Made by a program: the position numbers and the translations under genes
Notes under the pieces: model-generated
What the model saw: the letters and a program-made list of their open reading frames with translations, nothing else
Databases searched by the model: none
Told to the model about the DNA's origin: nothing
Part shown: positions 55,716 to 63,556 of the stretch, piece by piece
Position numbering within the stretch: position 1 is the stretch's first letter
Layout: the number at the start of each line of letters is the position of its first letter
Origin: Bacillus sp. OxB-1
GTDB lineage: Bacteria > Bacillota > Bacilli > Bacillales_A > Planococcaceae
Assembly (NCBI RefSeq): GCF_000829195.1
Contig: NZ_AP013294.1
Location: forward strand, 2,119,001-2,183,000
Reading direction: 5' to 3'
Length of the DNA stretch: 64,000 bases

Positions 55716-57833
55716 ATGACAGAAAAAAAGGTTTACACACTTGATTGGGCAGGACGACAGCTGACGATTGAAGCGGGCCAGCTGGCAAAACAGGCAAACG
55801 GGGCAGTATTGGTCCGTTACGGCGATACATCGGTCCTATCGACCGCAACAGCTTCAAAACAACCGAAAGCACTGGATTTCTTTCCTCTTACTGTGAACTA
55901 CGAAGAGCGTTTGTATGCAGTCGGGAAAATCCCGGGAGGTTTCATCAAACGGGAAGGGCGTCCTTCCGAGAAAGCGGTGTTGACGAGCCGTTTAATCGAC
56001 CGCCCGATCCGTCCCTTGTTTGCGGACGGCTTCCGGAATGATGTCCAGGTGATTTCGCTGGTCATGTCGGTCGACCAAGATTGTTCGTCCGAGATGGCTG
56101 CTATGATCGGCTCTTCCCTCGCCTTGTCCATTTCCGATATTCCATTTGAAGGGCCGATCGCCGGTGTCCAAGTCGGACGGATTGATGGAGAGTTTCTAAT
56201 CAACCCGACGCAGGCACAAATGGAAAAAAGCGATTTGGATCTTGTCGTTGCTGGGACGAAGGATGCCATCAACATGGTGGAAGCAGGGGCAAAAGAGGTC
56301 TCGGAAGACACTATCCTCGAAGCGATCATGTTCGGTCACCAGGAGATCATTCGCTTGATCGAATTCCAAGAGAAGATCGTAGCGGAAATCGGGAAGGACA
56401 AGATGGAAATTGAGCTGTTCGAGTTGGATGAAACCTTGTCTGCTGCCATTAAAGAACAATGTGAAACGGAATTGATCCAAGCGATTCAAACCCATGAAAA
56501 ACATGCGCGCGAAGACGCTATCAATGCCGTGAAACAACAAGTGATCGACCGCTATGCCGAAGAGGAAGCGGACGAAGCGACGATGAAACAAGTGAAGGCA
56601 ATCCTGGATCAGATGGTCAAGGACGAAGTGCGCCGCCTCATCACGGACGAGAAGATTCGCCCGGACGGCCGCAGTCTTGATGAAATCCGTCCACTTGCCT
56701 CCGAAGTCGGCATCTTGCCTCGTACGCACGGGTCGGGTCTCTTCACACGCGGCCAGACGCAAGCACTCAGCATTTGTACGCTTGGTGCGCTTGGAGAAGT
56801 CCAGATCATTGACGGACTCGGCCTTGAGGAATCGAAGCGGTTCATGCACCATTATAACTTCCCGAATTTCAGTGTCGGGGAAACAGGGCCGATCCGTGGA
56901 CCGGGCCGCCGGGAAATCGGACATGGAGCCCTTGGAGAGCGTGCCTTGGAAGCTGTCGTTCCGGATGAATCCGAATTCCCGTACACGATCCGCCTAGTTG
57001 CAGAAGTGTTGGAATCGAACGGTTCCTCCTCCCAAGCTTCGATTTGTGCCTCCACGATGGCGATGATGGATGCCGGAGTGCCGATCAAGTCACCGGTTGC
57101 GGGAATTGCGATGGGACTCGTGAAAAAGGGCGAGAACTATTCCGTCCTCTCCGACATCCAAGGGATGGAAGACCATCTCGGAGACATGGACTTCAAAGTG
57201 GCTGGAACTGATAAAGGAATCACGGCCCTTCAAATGGATATCAAAATCGAAGGCTTATCCCGTCAAATTCTGGAAGAGGCGTTGACACAGGCAAAAGCGG
57301 GACGGCTCAAAATATTGGATCATATGATGACTGCCATCTCTGCGCCGCGTGAAGAACTTTCGGCGTATGCACCAAAAATCATCATGATTAAAATCAATCC
57401 GGATAAAATCCGAGACGTGATCGGACCGGGCGGTAAAGTGATCAACAAGATCATTGAAGAAACCCATGTGAAAATTGATACGGAACAAGACGGTACGATC
57501 TATATTTCCTCGCCGAACAACGAAATGAATGCGAGAGCGAAGGAAATCATCGAGAACATCGTCCGGGAAGCAAAAGTCGATGAGTATTACATGGGGAAAG
57601 TGAAACGGATTGAAAAATTCGGTGCCTTCCTCGAAATCTTCCCAGGAAAAGATGGACTTCTCCATATTTCCGAAATTGCGGAAGAACGGACGAAAGCGGT
57701 GGAAGACGTGCTGAAACTCGGTGATGAGCTCATGGTCAAAGTGATTGAAATCGACAATCAAGGCCGTGTCAACTTGTCACGCAAAGTCGTCCTGAAAGAA
57801 GAAAAGGAACGCGCAGAAAAAGAGAAAAACTAA
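55716..57833 (+). CDS. pnp: Polyribonucleotide nucleotidyltransferase (PNPase)
   Basis: 3'-5' phosphorolytic exoribonuclease of RNA decay. It has 705 residues, equal to B. subtilis PnpA. It carries two RNase PH cores (first: [20 protein letters not shown]; second: [20 protein letters not shown] and [15 protein letters not shown]), an all-alpha linker, a KH domain ([14 protein letters not shown]) and a C-terminal S1 domain ([20 protein letters not shown]). ATG 55716 has AGAGGGG 8 bases upstream; an ATG at 55659 lacks conservation. Confidence 0.97.
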   Translation: MTEKKVYTLDWAGRQLTIEAGQLAKQANGAVLVRYGDTSVLSTATASKQPKALDFFPLTVNYEERLYAVGKIPGGFIKREGRPSEKAVLTSRLIDRPIRPLFADGFRNDVQVISLVMSVDQDCSSEMAAMIGSSLALSISDIPFEGPIAGVQVGRIDGEFLINPTQAQMEKSDLDLVVAGTKDAINMVEAGAKEVSEDTILEAIMFGHQEIIRLIEFQEKIVAEIGKDKMEIELFELDETLSAAIKEQCETELIQAIQTHEKHAREDAINAVKQQVIDRYAEEEADEATMKQVKAILDQMVKDEVRRLITDEKIRPDGRSLDEIRPLASEVGILPRTHGSGLFTRGQTQALSICTLGALGEVQIIDGLGLEESKRFMHHYNFPNFSVGETGPIRGPGRREIGHGALGERALEAVVPDESEFPYTIRLVAEVLESNGSSSQASICASTMAMMDAGVPIKSPVAGIAMGLVKKGENYSVLSDIQGMEDHLGDMDFKVAGTDKGITALQMDIKIEGLSRQILEEALTQAKAGRLKILDHMMTAISAPREELSAYAPKIIMIKINPDKIRDVIGPGGKVINKIIEETHVKIDTEQDGTIYISSPNNEMNARAKEIIENIVREAKVDEYYMGKVKRIEKFGAFLEIFPGKDGLLHISEIAEERTKAVEDVLKLGDELMVKVIEIDNQGRVNLSRKVVLKEEKERAEKEKN

Positions 57834-57920
57834 GGTGCTTGATTATAAGCGAACGGATGGAAAGCCCCAACTTACGAAGCTGGCGGCTTTTTGTTCATTG
57901 CAGGAATAGGGTGAAAGGAA

Positions 57921-59144
57921 ATGGTGGAGAAAGTAGTCTGCCCGAATGGCGCCCGCATCGTCCATGAAAAGATGGAGCATGTCCGATCGGTCGCCATCGG
58001 TATTTGGGTCAAGGCCGGTTCGGGAAATGAACAGCCATCCGAAGCGGGCATCGCGCACTTTATTGAACATATGCTGTTTAAAGGGACTGTCACCCGGACA
58101 GCAAAAGAGATTGCGGAACAGTTCGACCGGATTGGCGGGGATATCAACGCATTCACTTCCAAGGAAATGACCTGCTTTTACGCTACAGTACTGCATCCGC
58201 ATGCCCGGACCGCGGTTTCTGTGCTGGGCGATATGTTCTTCCACTCGCGCTTCGATGAAAAGGAGATCGCCAAAGAGCAATCGGTCGTATTGGATGAGAT
58301 CGCCGCGGTGGCGGATACGCCCGACGATGATGTAGAAGAGAAATTATGGAGCCTCATGTACCCGGCCCATCCGATCGGCAGGCCGGTCCTCGGGCAAGAG
58401 GAAACGATCCGGACTTTCGATGAAAAACGGATCCGGCAGTTTATGGAACGGCATTATACGCCGGAGCGATTAGTCATCTCCATCGCGGGGAATTACGATG
58501 AGTCCCTGTTAACCTACATAGCCGATCTGTTCGGTTCTTTCGAAAGGGAACCGCAAGAGGAGATTGGATTGGTCACGGAACCTGTCTTCCATCCAGGAGC
58601 TTTGACCCGGATTCGGGATATCGAGCAGGCGCATGTCTGTATCGCTTATCCGGCATTGACCTTGCATGATGAGCGGATTTACGCCTTATCCATTTTGGAC
58701 AGTGTCATCGGCGGAACGATGTCTTCCCGGCTCTTTCAGGAAGTGCGGGAGGAACGAGGTCTTGCGTATTCGGTCTATTCGTATTACACGACACATGAGG
58801 AAGCGGGAGCTTTTCTCATCTATGGAGGCACTTCCCCGGAAAATATGGAAGAGCTGACGGAGACGATCCAGCAGATTGTAGAGGACATTGTCAAAGACGG
58901 CGTTACGGCGAATGAACTTCATAATGCGAAGGAGCAATTGAAGGGCGGATTCCTGCTAGGTCTGGAAAGTTCCGAAGCGATCATGCAGCGCAACGGGAGA
59001 GTTGAGATTTTATTTCAAAAGCATCGTTCCCCGGAGGAGGTCGTGGCATTGATCGATCAGGTGACTGCAGAGCAGGTCCATCAATTGGCTTCCGGGATTT
59101 TTTCAAAGCCGCAAGCGGTTTCGAGAATCTTGCCGCGCGCATAA
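57921..59144 (+). CDS. mlpA: M16-family zinc metalloprotease (MlpA-like)
   Basis: 407-residue insulinase-type peptidase. The inverted zinc motif HFIEH is at 46-50 within GIAHFIEHMLFKGT, with the downstream acidic ligand in the AKEQSVVLDEIAAVADTPDD region. The C-terminal half holds the R-Y pair (VREERGLAYSVYSYYTTHEE). It resembles B. subtilis MlpA (YmxG). In B. subtilis a polysaccharide deacetylase gene (ylxY) lies between pnp and this gene; it is absent here. A terminator follows. Confidence 0.92.
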   Translation: MVEKVVCPNGARIVHEKMEHVRSVAIGIWVKAGSGNEQPSEAGIAHFIEHMLFKGTVTRTAKEIAEQFDRIGGDINAFTSKEMTCFYATVLHPHARTAVSVLGDMFFHSRFDEKEIAKEQSVVLDEIAAVADTPDDDVEEKLWSLMYPAHPIGRPVLGQEETIRTFDEKRIRQFMERHYTPERLVISIAGNYDESLLTYIADLFGSFEREPQEEIGLVTEPVFHPGALTRIRDIEQAHVCIAYPALTLHDERIYALSILDSVIGGTMSSRLFQEVREERGLAYSVYSYYTTHEEAGAFLIYGGTSPENMEELTETIQQIVEDIVKDGVTANELHNAKEQLKGGFLLGLESSEAIMQRNGRVEILFQKHRSPEEVVALIDQVTAEQVHQLASGIFSKPQAVSRILPRA

Positions 59145-59153
59145 TACGGATAA

Positions 59154-59188
59154 AACGCAGGAGGCTGTCAGCTTTCCTGCGTTTTTTT
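59154..59188 (+). terminator. Intrinsic terminator after the M16 protease gene
   Basis: AACGCAGGA pairs with TCCTGCGTT around 12 bases, followed by a T run (59154-59188). Confidence 0.8.
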
Positions 59189-59226
59189 CATAGGATGGTA
59201 GGAGAAGAGAGAAAGGGGACTGGAGC

Positions 59227-59502
59227 ATGCTGTTATCTGAACTGGCGCAAAAGGAATTGATCCAAGTGGAAGACGGGGTCCGATATGGATTCCTCGGGGA
59301 TACGGATATGATTTTCAACGGCAAGACAGGAGATATCATCGGATTTGAAATCAAAAAAAGGCTAGGTCGGTTTTCATTCAAGAATCGTCAGGAGGGGGCC
59401 GATGAGTATATCCCTTGGGATGAAATCGTCCTGATCGGAGAGCATCGGATCCTATTCGGGAAAACCCGGAGCATGAGCGAGTTGAATTTCGATGACAAAT
59501 GA
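59227..59502 (+). CDS. ymxH: YlmC/YmxH-type PRC-barrel sporulation-linked protein
   Basis: 91-residue PRC-barrel protein of the YlmC/YmxH family, common ahead of spoVF genes in spore formers. It shows LAQKELIQVEDGVRYGFLGD (about 6-25), the typical GKTGDIIGFEI turn, and EYIPWDEIVLIGEHRILFGK. AGAGAAAGGGG precedes the ATG. It overlaps the next gene by 11 bases, so it is probably co-expressed with the dipicolinate synthase genes. Confidence 0.85.
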   Translation: MLLSELAQKELIQVEDGVRYGFLGDTDMIFNGKTGDIIGFEIKKRLGRFSFKNRQEGADEYIPWDEIVLIGEHRILFGKTRSMSELNFDDK

Positions 59503-60268
59503 AAAATGGCTGTTCATCGGAACGGATGAACGGATTGCCGTCTGCAGCGACATATTCAAGCAAAGAGGATATGATAGTGCGCATTTTAGGACGGACCGCT
59601 ATACGGAGCCGCTTGGAGATTTGTTGCTCCAGTTGGAACCCGACCATATCGTGCTGCCCGTATTGCAGATGGAAGGGCCGCCGATCCCGGCAGGCCGGCT
59701 GGCAAAAGGAAGCCGCCTTTATACAGGAGTGGCGTCGGAGCAATGGATCCGGCCGTTCAAGGAAGCCGGCCACCCGGTCTATTCCTATTTGAAAGAGGAG
59801 CAATTCATCTGGGAAAATGCAAGGTTGACCGCAGAAGCGTTCGTCCATGAATATTATAGCCGAACGAAGCGCAGCGTTGCCGGCAAGCATTTTTATGTAG
59901 CCGGCTTTGGCAGGGTCGGCAAATTGACCGCCCATGTGCTAGCTTCGCTCGGCGCCAAAGTCACAATCATTGCACGGGCGGAAGCGCAGATCGGAGAGGC
60001 GGCGGCCCTAGGCTACGAAACACTTGCGCTCACCGATTCGTTTCTACTGCCTGAAGGGGAGCTCATCAATACGATACCGGTCCAATGGCTTTCCGCAGCT
60101 CCACATTCCCGTTCCCACATTTTCGATCTGGCATCTGCGCCCGGATGCCTAAAGAATAGCCCGGCACCTGAATACTATACAGTACTGCTTGGATTGCCGG
60201 GCAAACATTATCCCGAGGATGCGGCCATGGCACTTGCCGGGGCGCTCGGAAGGATCTATCGGAAATGA
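59492..60268 (+). CDS. dpaA: Dipicolinate synthase subunit A (SpoVFA/DpaA), short and divergent
   Basis: With DpaB it oxidises dihydrodipicolinate to dipicolinate, the spore core solute. 258 residues versus about 297 in B. subtilis. The C-terminal Rossmann domain is clear: KHFYVAGFGRVGKLTAHVLA, then SLGAKVTIIARAEAQIGEAA (about 131-170), followed by ELINTIP, FDLASAPG and LGLPGKHYPEDAA. The N-terminal domain is compact and diverged (WLFIGTDERIAVCSDIFKQR). The start overlaps ymxH; no upstream start in frame would lengthen it. Evidence that the organism sporulates. Confidence 0.88.
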   Translation: MTNEKWLFIGTDERIAVCSDIFKQRGYDSAHFRTDRYTEPLGDLLLQLEPDHIVLPVLQMEGPPIPAGRLAKGSRLYTGVASEQWIRPFKEAGHPVYSYLKEEQFIWENARLTAEAFVHEYYSRTKRSVAGKHFYVAGFGRVGKLTAHVLASLGAKVTIIARAEAQIGEAAALGYETLALTDSFLLPEGELINTIPVQWLSAAPHSRSHIFDLASAPGCLKNSPAPEYYTVLLGLPGKHYPEDAAMALAGALGRIYRK

Positions 60269-60280
60269 AAGGGGATATAA

Positions 60281-60871
60281 ATGCTACAGGGAAAGCGGAT
60301 CGGTTTAGGGATTACGGCTAGCCATTGCACGTACGAAGAAATCATTCCGGTCATTGAGTCGTTGAAAACCAATGGGGCGACGGTCGTGCCGGTTATCACC
60401 CATTCTGTTTTGACAGCAGCCACCCGGTTCGGGACGGGAGAGGAATGGATAGAACGGATCGAAGGAGTGACGGGGGAGAAGGTGATATCCTCGATAGTCG
60501 GTGCCGAGCCATTCGGTCCATCGAACCCCGTGGATTGCATGATCATCGCCCCGATGACGGGAAATTCGATCAGTAAATTTGCCAATGCCGCGACGGATTC
60601 TCCCGTCTTGATGGCGGCCAAAGCGACGCTTCGAAATGGCAGTCCTGTCTTGATCGGCATTTCGACGAATGATGCACTCGGATTGAATGCGTCGAATATC
60701 GCAAAGCTATTGAATATGAAAAATGTCTATTTCATCCCGTTCGGGCAAGATGACCCATTCAAAAAACCGAATTCACTTATCAGCGATTTCTCGTTGATGG
60801 TGCCGGCTGCTGCGGCCGCCTTGGAAAAAAGGCAACTTCAGCCATTATTGATTATGCGACATGACAAATAA
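60281..60871 (+). CDS. dpaB: Dipicolinate synthase subunit B (SpoVFB/DpaB)
   Basis: Flavoprotein-like partner of DpaA. 196 residues, family length. It shows KRIGLGITASHCTYEEIIPV, the NPVDCMIIAPMTGNSISKFA region (about 85-104), then NAATDSPVLMAAKATLRNGS and GLNASNIAKLLNMKNVYFIP. AAAGGGGAT precedes the ATG, 12 bases after dpaA. Normally expressed in the mother cell under sigma-K; no clear sigma-K promoter was identified here. Confidence 0.93.
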   Translation: MLQGKRIGLGITASHCTYEEIIPVIESLKTNGATVVPVITHSVLTAATRFGTGEEWIERIEGVTGEKVISSIVGAEPFGPSNPVDCMIIAPMTGNSISKFANAATDSPVLMAAKATLRNGSPVLIGISTNDALGLNASNIAKLLNMKNVYFIPFGQDDPFKKPNSLISDFSLMVPAAAAALEKRQLQPLLIMRHDK

Positions 60872-60903
60872 AAATACATCCTGCATATAATTCGTAAATA
60901 TGA

Positions 60904-60909
60904 TATAAT
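60904..60909 (+). promoter_or_regulatory. Putative -10 box ahead of asd
   Basis: TATAAT preceded by GA, about 100 bases ahead of asd. The matching -35 region (CTGCAT) is weak. Confidence 0.35.
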
Positions 60910-60936
60910 TCGACCAATGAACTGCTTAGGATAAGA

Positions 60937-60977
60937 GGGAGGCCCCCGCAACGATGCGGCATGCAAGATGGCTTCCC
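60937..60977 (+). promoter_or_regulatory. Two-tier hairpin in the asd leader
   Basis: GGGAGGCC (60937-60944) pairs with GGCTTCCC (60970-60977), enclosing a perfect CCGCA-ACGA-TGCGG hairpin (60946-60959). It ends about 30 bases before the asd start. No known riboswitch was recognised. Confidence 0.4.
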
Positions 60978-61008
60978 CATCCTTCAACTAGCTGAAAGGA
61001 AGATAGAG

Positions 61009-62046
61009 ATGAAGAACGTGAATGTTGCAATCGTCGGAGCGACTGGGGCTGTCGGGACGAAAATCCTTGAAAAATTACTTGAACGCAATTTTCCTGCAAA
61101 ATCGATCAAGCTGTTGGCTTCGAAGCGATCGGCAGGTGTTGAGATAAAGGCAGGCAATCAAACATACACAGTAGAAGAAACGACACCGGAATCTTTCGAA
61201 GGGATCGACATCGCGTTTTTCAGCGCAGGCGGATCGATCTCCGAGAAATTCGCTCCGGAAGCGGTGAAGCGGGGTGCGGTCGTCATTGATAATACGAGTG
61301 CATTCCGGATGAAGGAAGATATCCCTCTCGTCGTGCCTGAAGTGAATCCTCAAGCGCTTCGGGATCATACGGGAATCATAGCGAACCCGAACTGTTCAAC
61401 GATTCAGATGGTGGCAGCGCTACAGCCGATCAAAGAAAAATATGGCATCAATCGGATCATCGTTTCGACGTACCAAGCGGTTTCCGGAGCGGGTTCCGAA
61501 GCGATCGACGAATTGAATGCTCAAAGTGGACATTTCGACCAGCGTGCGGAGAATGTGGCGGAAATCTTGCCGTCGGCTTCTGCCGAACGCCATTATCCGA
61601 TTGCATTCAATGCGATTCCTCAAATCGATTCATTCCATCCATCCGGTTCCGGATTCACTTTGGAAGAATTGAAAATGATGAATGAAACGAAAAAAATCTT
61701 TGGTGACCAGGAACTTGCGGTCACGGCGACTTGCGTGCGGCTACCGGTCGTGACGGGCCATTCGGAGTCGGTCTATATCCAATTGGACACAGAAGAAGTG
61801 ACAGTGGAAGACCTTAAAGGTTTGCTGAAGGATGCGCCGGGCGTCGTCGTTCAAGACGACCCTTCCACACAAACGTATCCGATGCCGCTATTCGCGGAAG
61901 GAAAAGACGAAGTGTTTGTTGGACGGATCCGGAAAGATCCAGAAGAAGCAACCGGATTCCACCTTTGGATCGTTTCAGACAACCTGCTGAAAGGTGCTGC
62001 ATTGAACTCCGTGCAAATCGGAGAAAAGCTTCTGGCATCACAATAA
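61009..62046 (+). CDS. asd: Aspartate-semialdehyde dehydrogenase
   Basis: Makes aspartate semialdehyde, the branch point to lysine, diaminopimelate, dipicolinate, threonine and methionine. 345 residues. NADP motif NVAIVGATGAVGTKILEKLL lies near the start, catalytic C129 in NPNCSTIQMV, and the substrate region STYQAVSGAGSEAIDELNAQ follows. ATG 61009 has AAAGGAAG upstream; earlier in-frame codons lack conservation. dapA follows by 20 bases, whereas B. subtilis has dapG between the two. Confidence 0.96.
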   Translation: MKNVNVAIVGATGAVGTKILEKLLERNFPAKSIKLLASKRSAGVEIKAGNQTYTVEETTPESFEGIDIAFFSAGGSISEKFAPEAVKRGAVVIDNTSAFRMKEDIPLVVPEVNPQALRDHTGIIANPNCSTIQMVAALQPIKEKYGINRIIVSTYQAVSGAGSEAIDELNAQSGHFDQRAENVAEILPSASAERHYPIAFNAIPQIDSFHPSGSGFTLEELKMMNETKKIFGDQELAVTATCVRLPVVTGHSESVYIQLDTEEVTVEDLKGLLKDAPGVVVQDDPSTQTYPMPLFAEGKDEVFVGRIRKDPEEATGFHLWIVSDNLLKGAALNSVQIGEKLLASQ

Positions 62047-62066
62047 ACAACGAAGGGCTGATCAAA

Positions 62067-62972
62067 ATGGATATAGGACAAATAGCAACGGCGATGGTGA
62101 CTCCTTTTACACCGGAAGGGAACATCGATTTCCAAAAAACCGCCAACTTGATCGAACATTTAATTGCCAACGGTACGGATACGCTCGTCGTCTGTGGGAC
62201 GACGGGGGAATCACCGACCTTATCTGCAGAAGAAGATAAAGAGCTCATCGACTTCACGGTGAAACAAGTCAACAAGCGGATTCCGGTCCTCGCAGGAACA
62301 GGTACGAATGATACGGCAGTCTCGGTCCAGTTGACGAAGACGGCAGAATCGCTAGGCGTGGATGGCATCATGCTCGTTACGCCTTACTACAATAAACCGG
62401 ACCAAAGAGGGCTCTATGCCCATTTCACGCATGTTGCGAAGGAGACGAAATTACCGATTCTTCTATACAACATCCCGGGCCGTTCTACAGTCAATATGGT
62501 GCCGGAAACAGTCATCGCGCTTTCCAAAGTGGATAACATCCAGGCCATTAAGGAAGCGAGCGGCGACCTGGAGCAAATGGCAGCCATCATCGAAGGGACG
62601 GCGGATGATTTCGACGTCTACTCCGGCGACGATGGATTGACACTGCCGCTGCTATCCATCGGCGGGAAAGGGATCGTTTCGGTTGCCTCCCACGTTGTCG
62701 GGAATGAAATGCAGCAGATGATCAACGCCTTCAAGAACGGCAAAACGAAAGAAGCGGCTGATATGCACCGTGCCTTATTACCATTATTCGGAGCATTATT
62801 CGCTTCTCCGAACCCGGTTCCGGTCAAATACGCGCTGAATAAAATCGGCGTTCCGGTCGGCGGCGTCCGCCTGCCGCTCATGGCATACGGCGACGTGCAT
62901 CCGGAATTCGATGCAGTCTGGGAAGCTTTCCAGCAACAAAGCGCACGCTTCTCGGTTCAGAAACCGGTATAA
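62067..62972 (+). CDS. dapA: 4-hydroxy-tetrahydrodipicolinate synthase
   Basis: Condenses aspartate semialdehyde with pyruvate, the first step of the lysine/DAP/dipicolinate branch. 301 residues, TIM barrel. Schiff-base lysine K162 lies in NIQAIKEASGDLEQM, the catalytic tyrosine in ILLYNIPGRS, and the signature VVCGTTGESPTLSAEEDKEL is near 41-60. GAAGGG precedes ATG 62067. It feeds DpaAB encoded just upstream. A strong terminator follows. Confidence 0.97.
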   Translation: MDIGQIATAMVTPFTPEGNIDFQKTANLIEHLIANGTDTLVVCGTTGESPTLSAEEDKELIDFTVKQVNKRIPVLAGTGTNDTAVSVQLTKTAESLGVDGIMLVTPYYNKPDQRGLYAHFTHVAKETKLPILLYNIPGRSTVNMVPETVIALSKVDNIQAIKEASGDLEQMAAIIEGTADDFDVYSGDDGLTLPLLSIGGKGIVSVASHVVGNEMQQMINAFKNGKTKEAADMHRALLPLFGALFASPNPVPVKYALNKIGVPVGGVRLPLMAYGDVHPEFDAVWEAFQQQSARFSVQKPV

Positions 62973-62984
62973 TTCAATGACAGT

Positions 62985-63029
62985 GCCGAGCCTCACTATC
63001 CAATCGGATGGCGATGGCTCGGCTTTTTT
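62985..63029 (+). terminator. Intrinsic terminator after dapA
   Basis: GCCGAGCC (62985-62992) pairs with GGCTCGGC (63016-63023), followed by T6. Confidence 0.85.
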
Positions 63030-63104
63030 GTCGTTGGAGCAAATGACTGAATTAATTTAAAAAACATATAAAAGGCCATTGTCATTCAAAAAGGCTTTTT
63101 TTGT

Positions 63105-63133
63105 TTGTACAGAATGCGCTTGTCCCGTATAAT
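63105..63133 (+). promoter_or_regulatory. Putative sigma-A promoter of rnjB
   Basis: TTGTAC (63105-63110), a 17-base spacer and TATAAT (63128-63133). The nearest downstream gene is rnjB at 63557, implying a leader of about 420 bases. Confidence 0.65.
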
Positions 63134-63183
63134 GAATCTTAGTTGAAGTGGACGGGAAACCAAATAGGAATTTTAAGAAGTGC

Positions 63184-63292
63184 GGGAAGTTTGGCTAAAA
63201 CCGTAAAAATGGGTTTTCGCCATAGACGGGTCTGTCCGGGTTGATGATTTTCATTCCAAGCCGAAGACGGCCTGAAACTTGCCCGGCTTTTT
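63184..63292 (+). promoter_or_regulatory. Multi-helix rnjB leader element with possible terminator
   Basis: GGGAAGTTT (63184-63192) can pair with AAACTTGCCC (63275-63284, one bulge), enclosing GGCTAAAACC/GGTTTTCGCC (63193-63202 with 63212-63221) and GCCG-AAGA-CGGC (63260-63271). A competing stem AAGCCG (63258-63263) with CGGCTT (63284-63289) runs into T5 and looks like a weak terminator. It may be a riboregulator or a small RNA. No known family was recognised. Confidence 0.4.
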
Positions 63293-63342
63293 GAACATAT
63301 GTAAATTGGTTAAAACTTTTGCGTGAATCAGACAGAGTGCAA

Positions 63343-63499
63343 CGTTGATTGGAGTGGAAGGCGGCAACTTCTGCGGGACGTACCGCGGATGGTGCAACTC
63401 TATGGGATGCCTGATTGTGCAGAAATTCGGCCTACGAACACTTTGCCGTTCGATTGGCTGCGCCCCGCGGTAAACGGCCGCCCGGAACGGAAATCAACG
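63343..63499 (+). repeat. Dispersed structured repeat, copy 4 (degenerate long form) in the rnjB leader
   Basis: Ends are an 8-bp perfect inverted repeat, CGTTGATT (63343-63350) and AATCAACG (63492-63499). It shares GGAGTGGAAGGCGGC, TTCTGCGGGA and CCCGGAACGGAAATCAAC with the other copies. Its inner part (ATGCCTGATT, GCAGAAAT, CCGTTCGATTGGCT, GCGCCCCGCGG) matches the long-form insert of the copy at 20216-20473. It appears partly deleted. Confidence 0.65.
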
Positions 63500-63556
63500 T
63501 GGGTAACCCGGATGCAGTTTTTATTTCAATGTATAGAGGCAATAGGAGGAACTATT

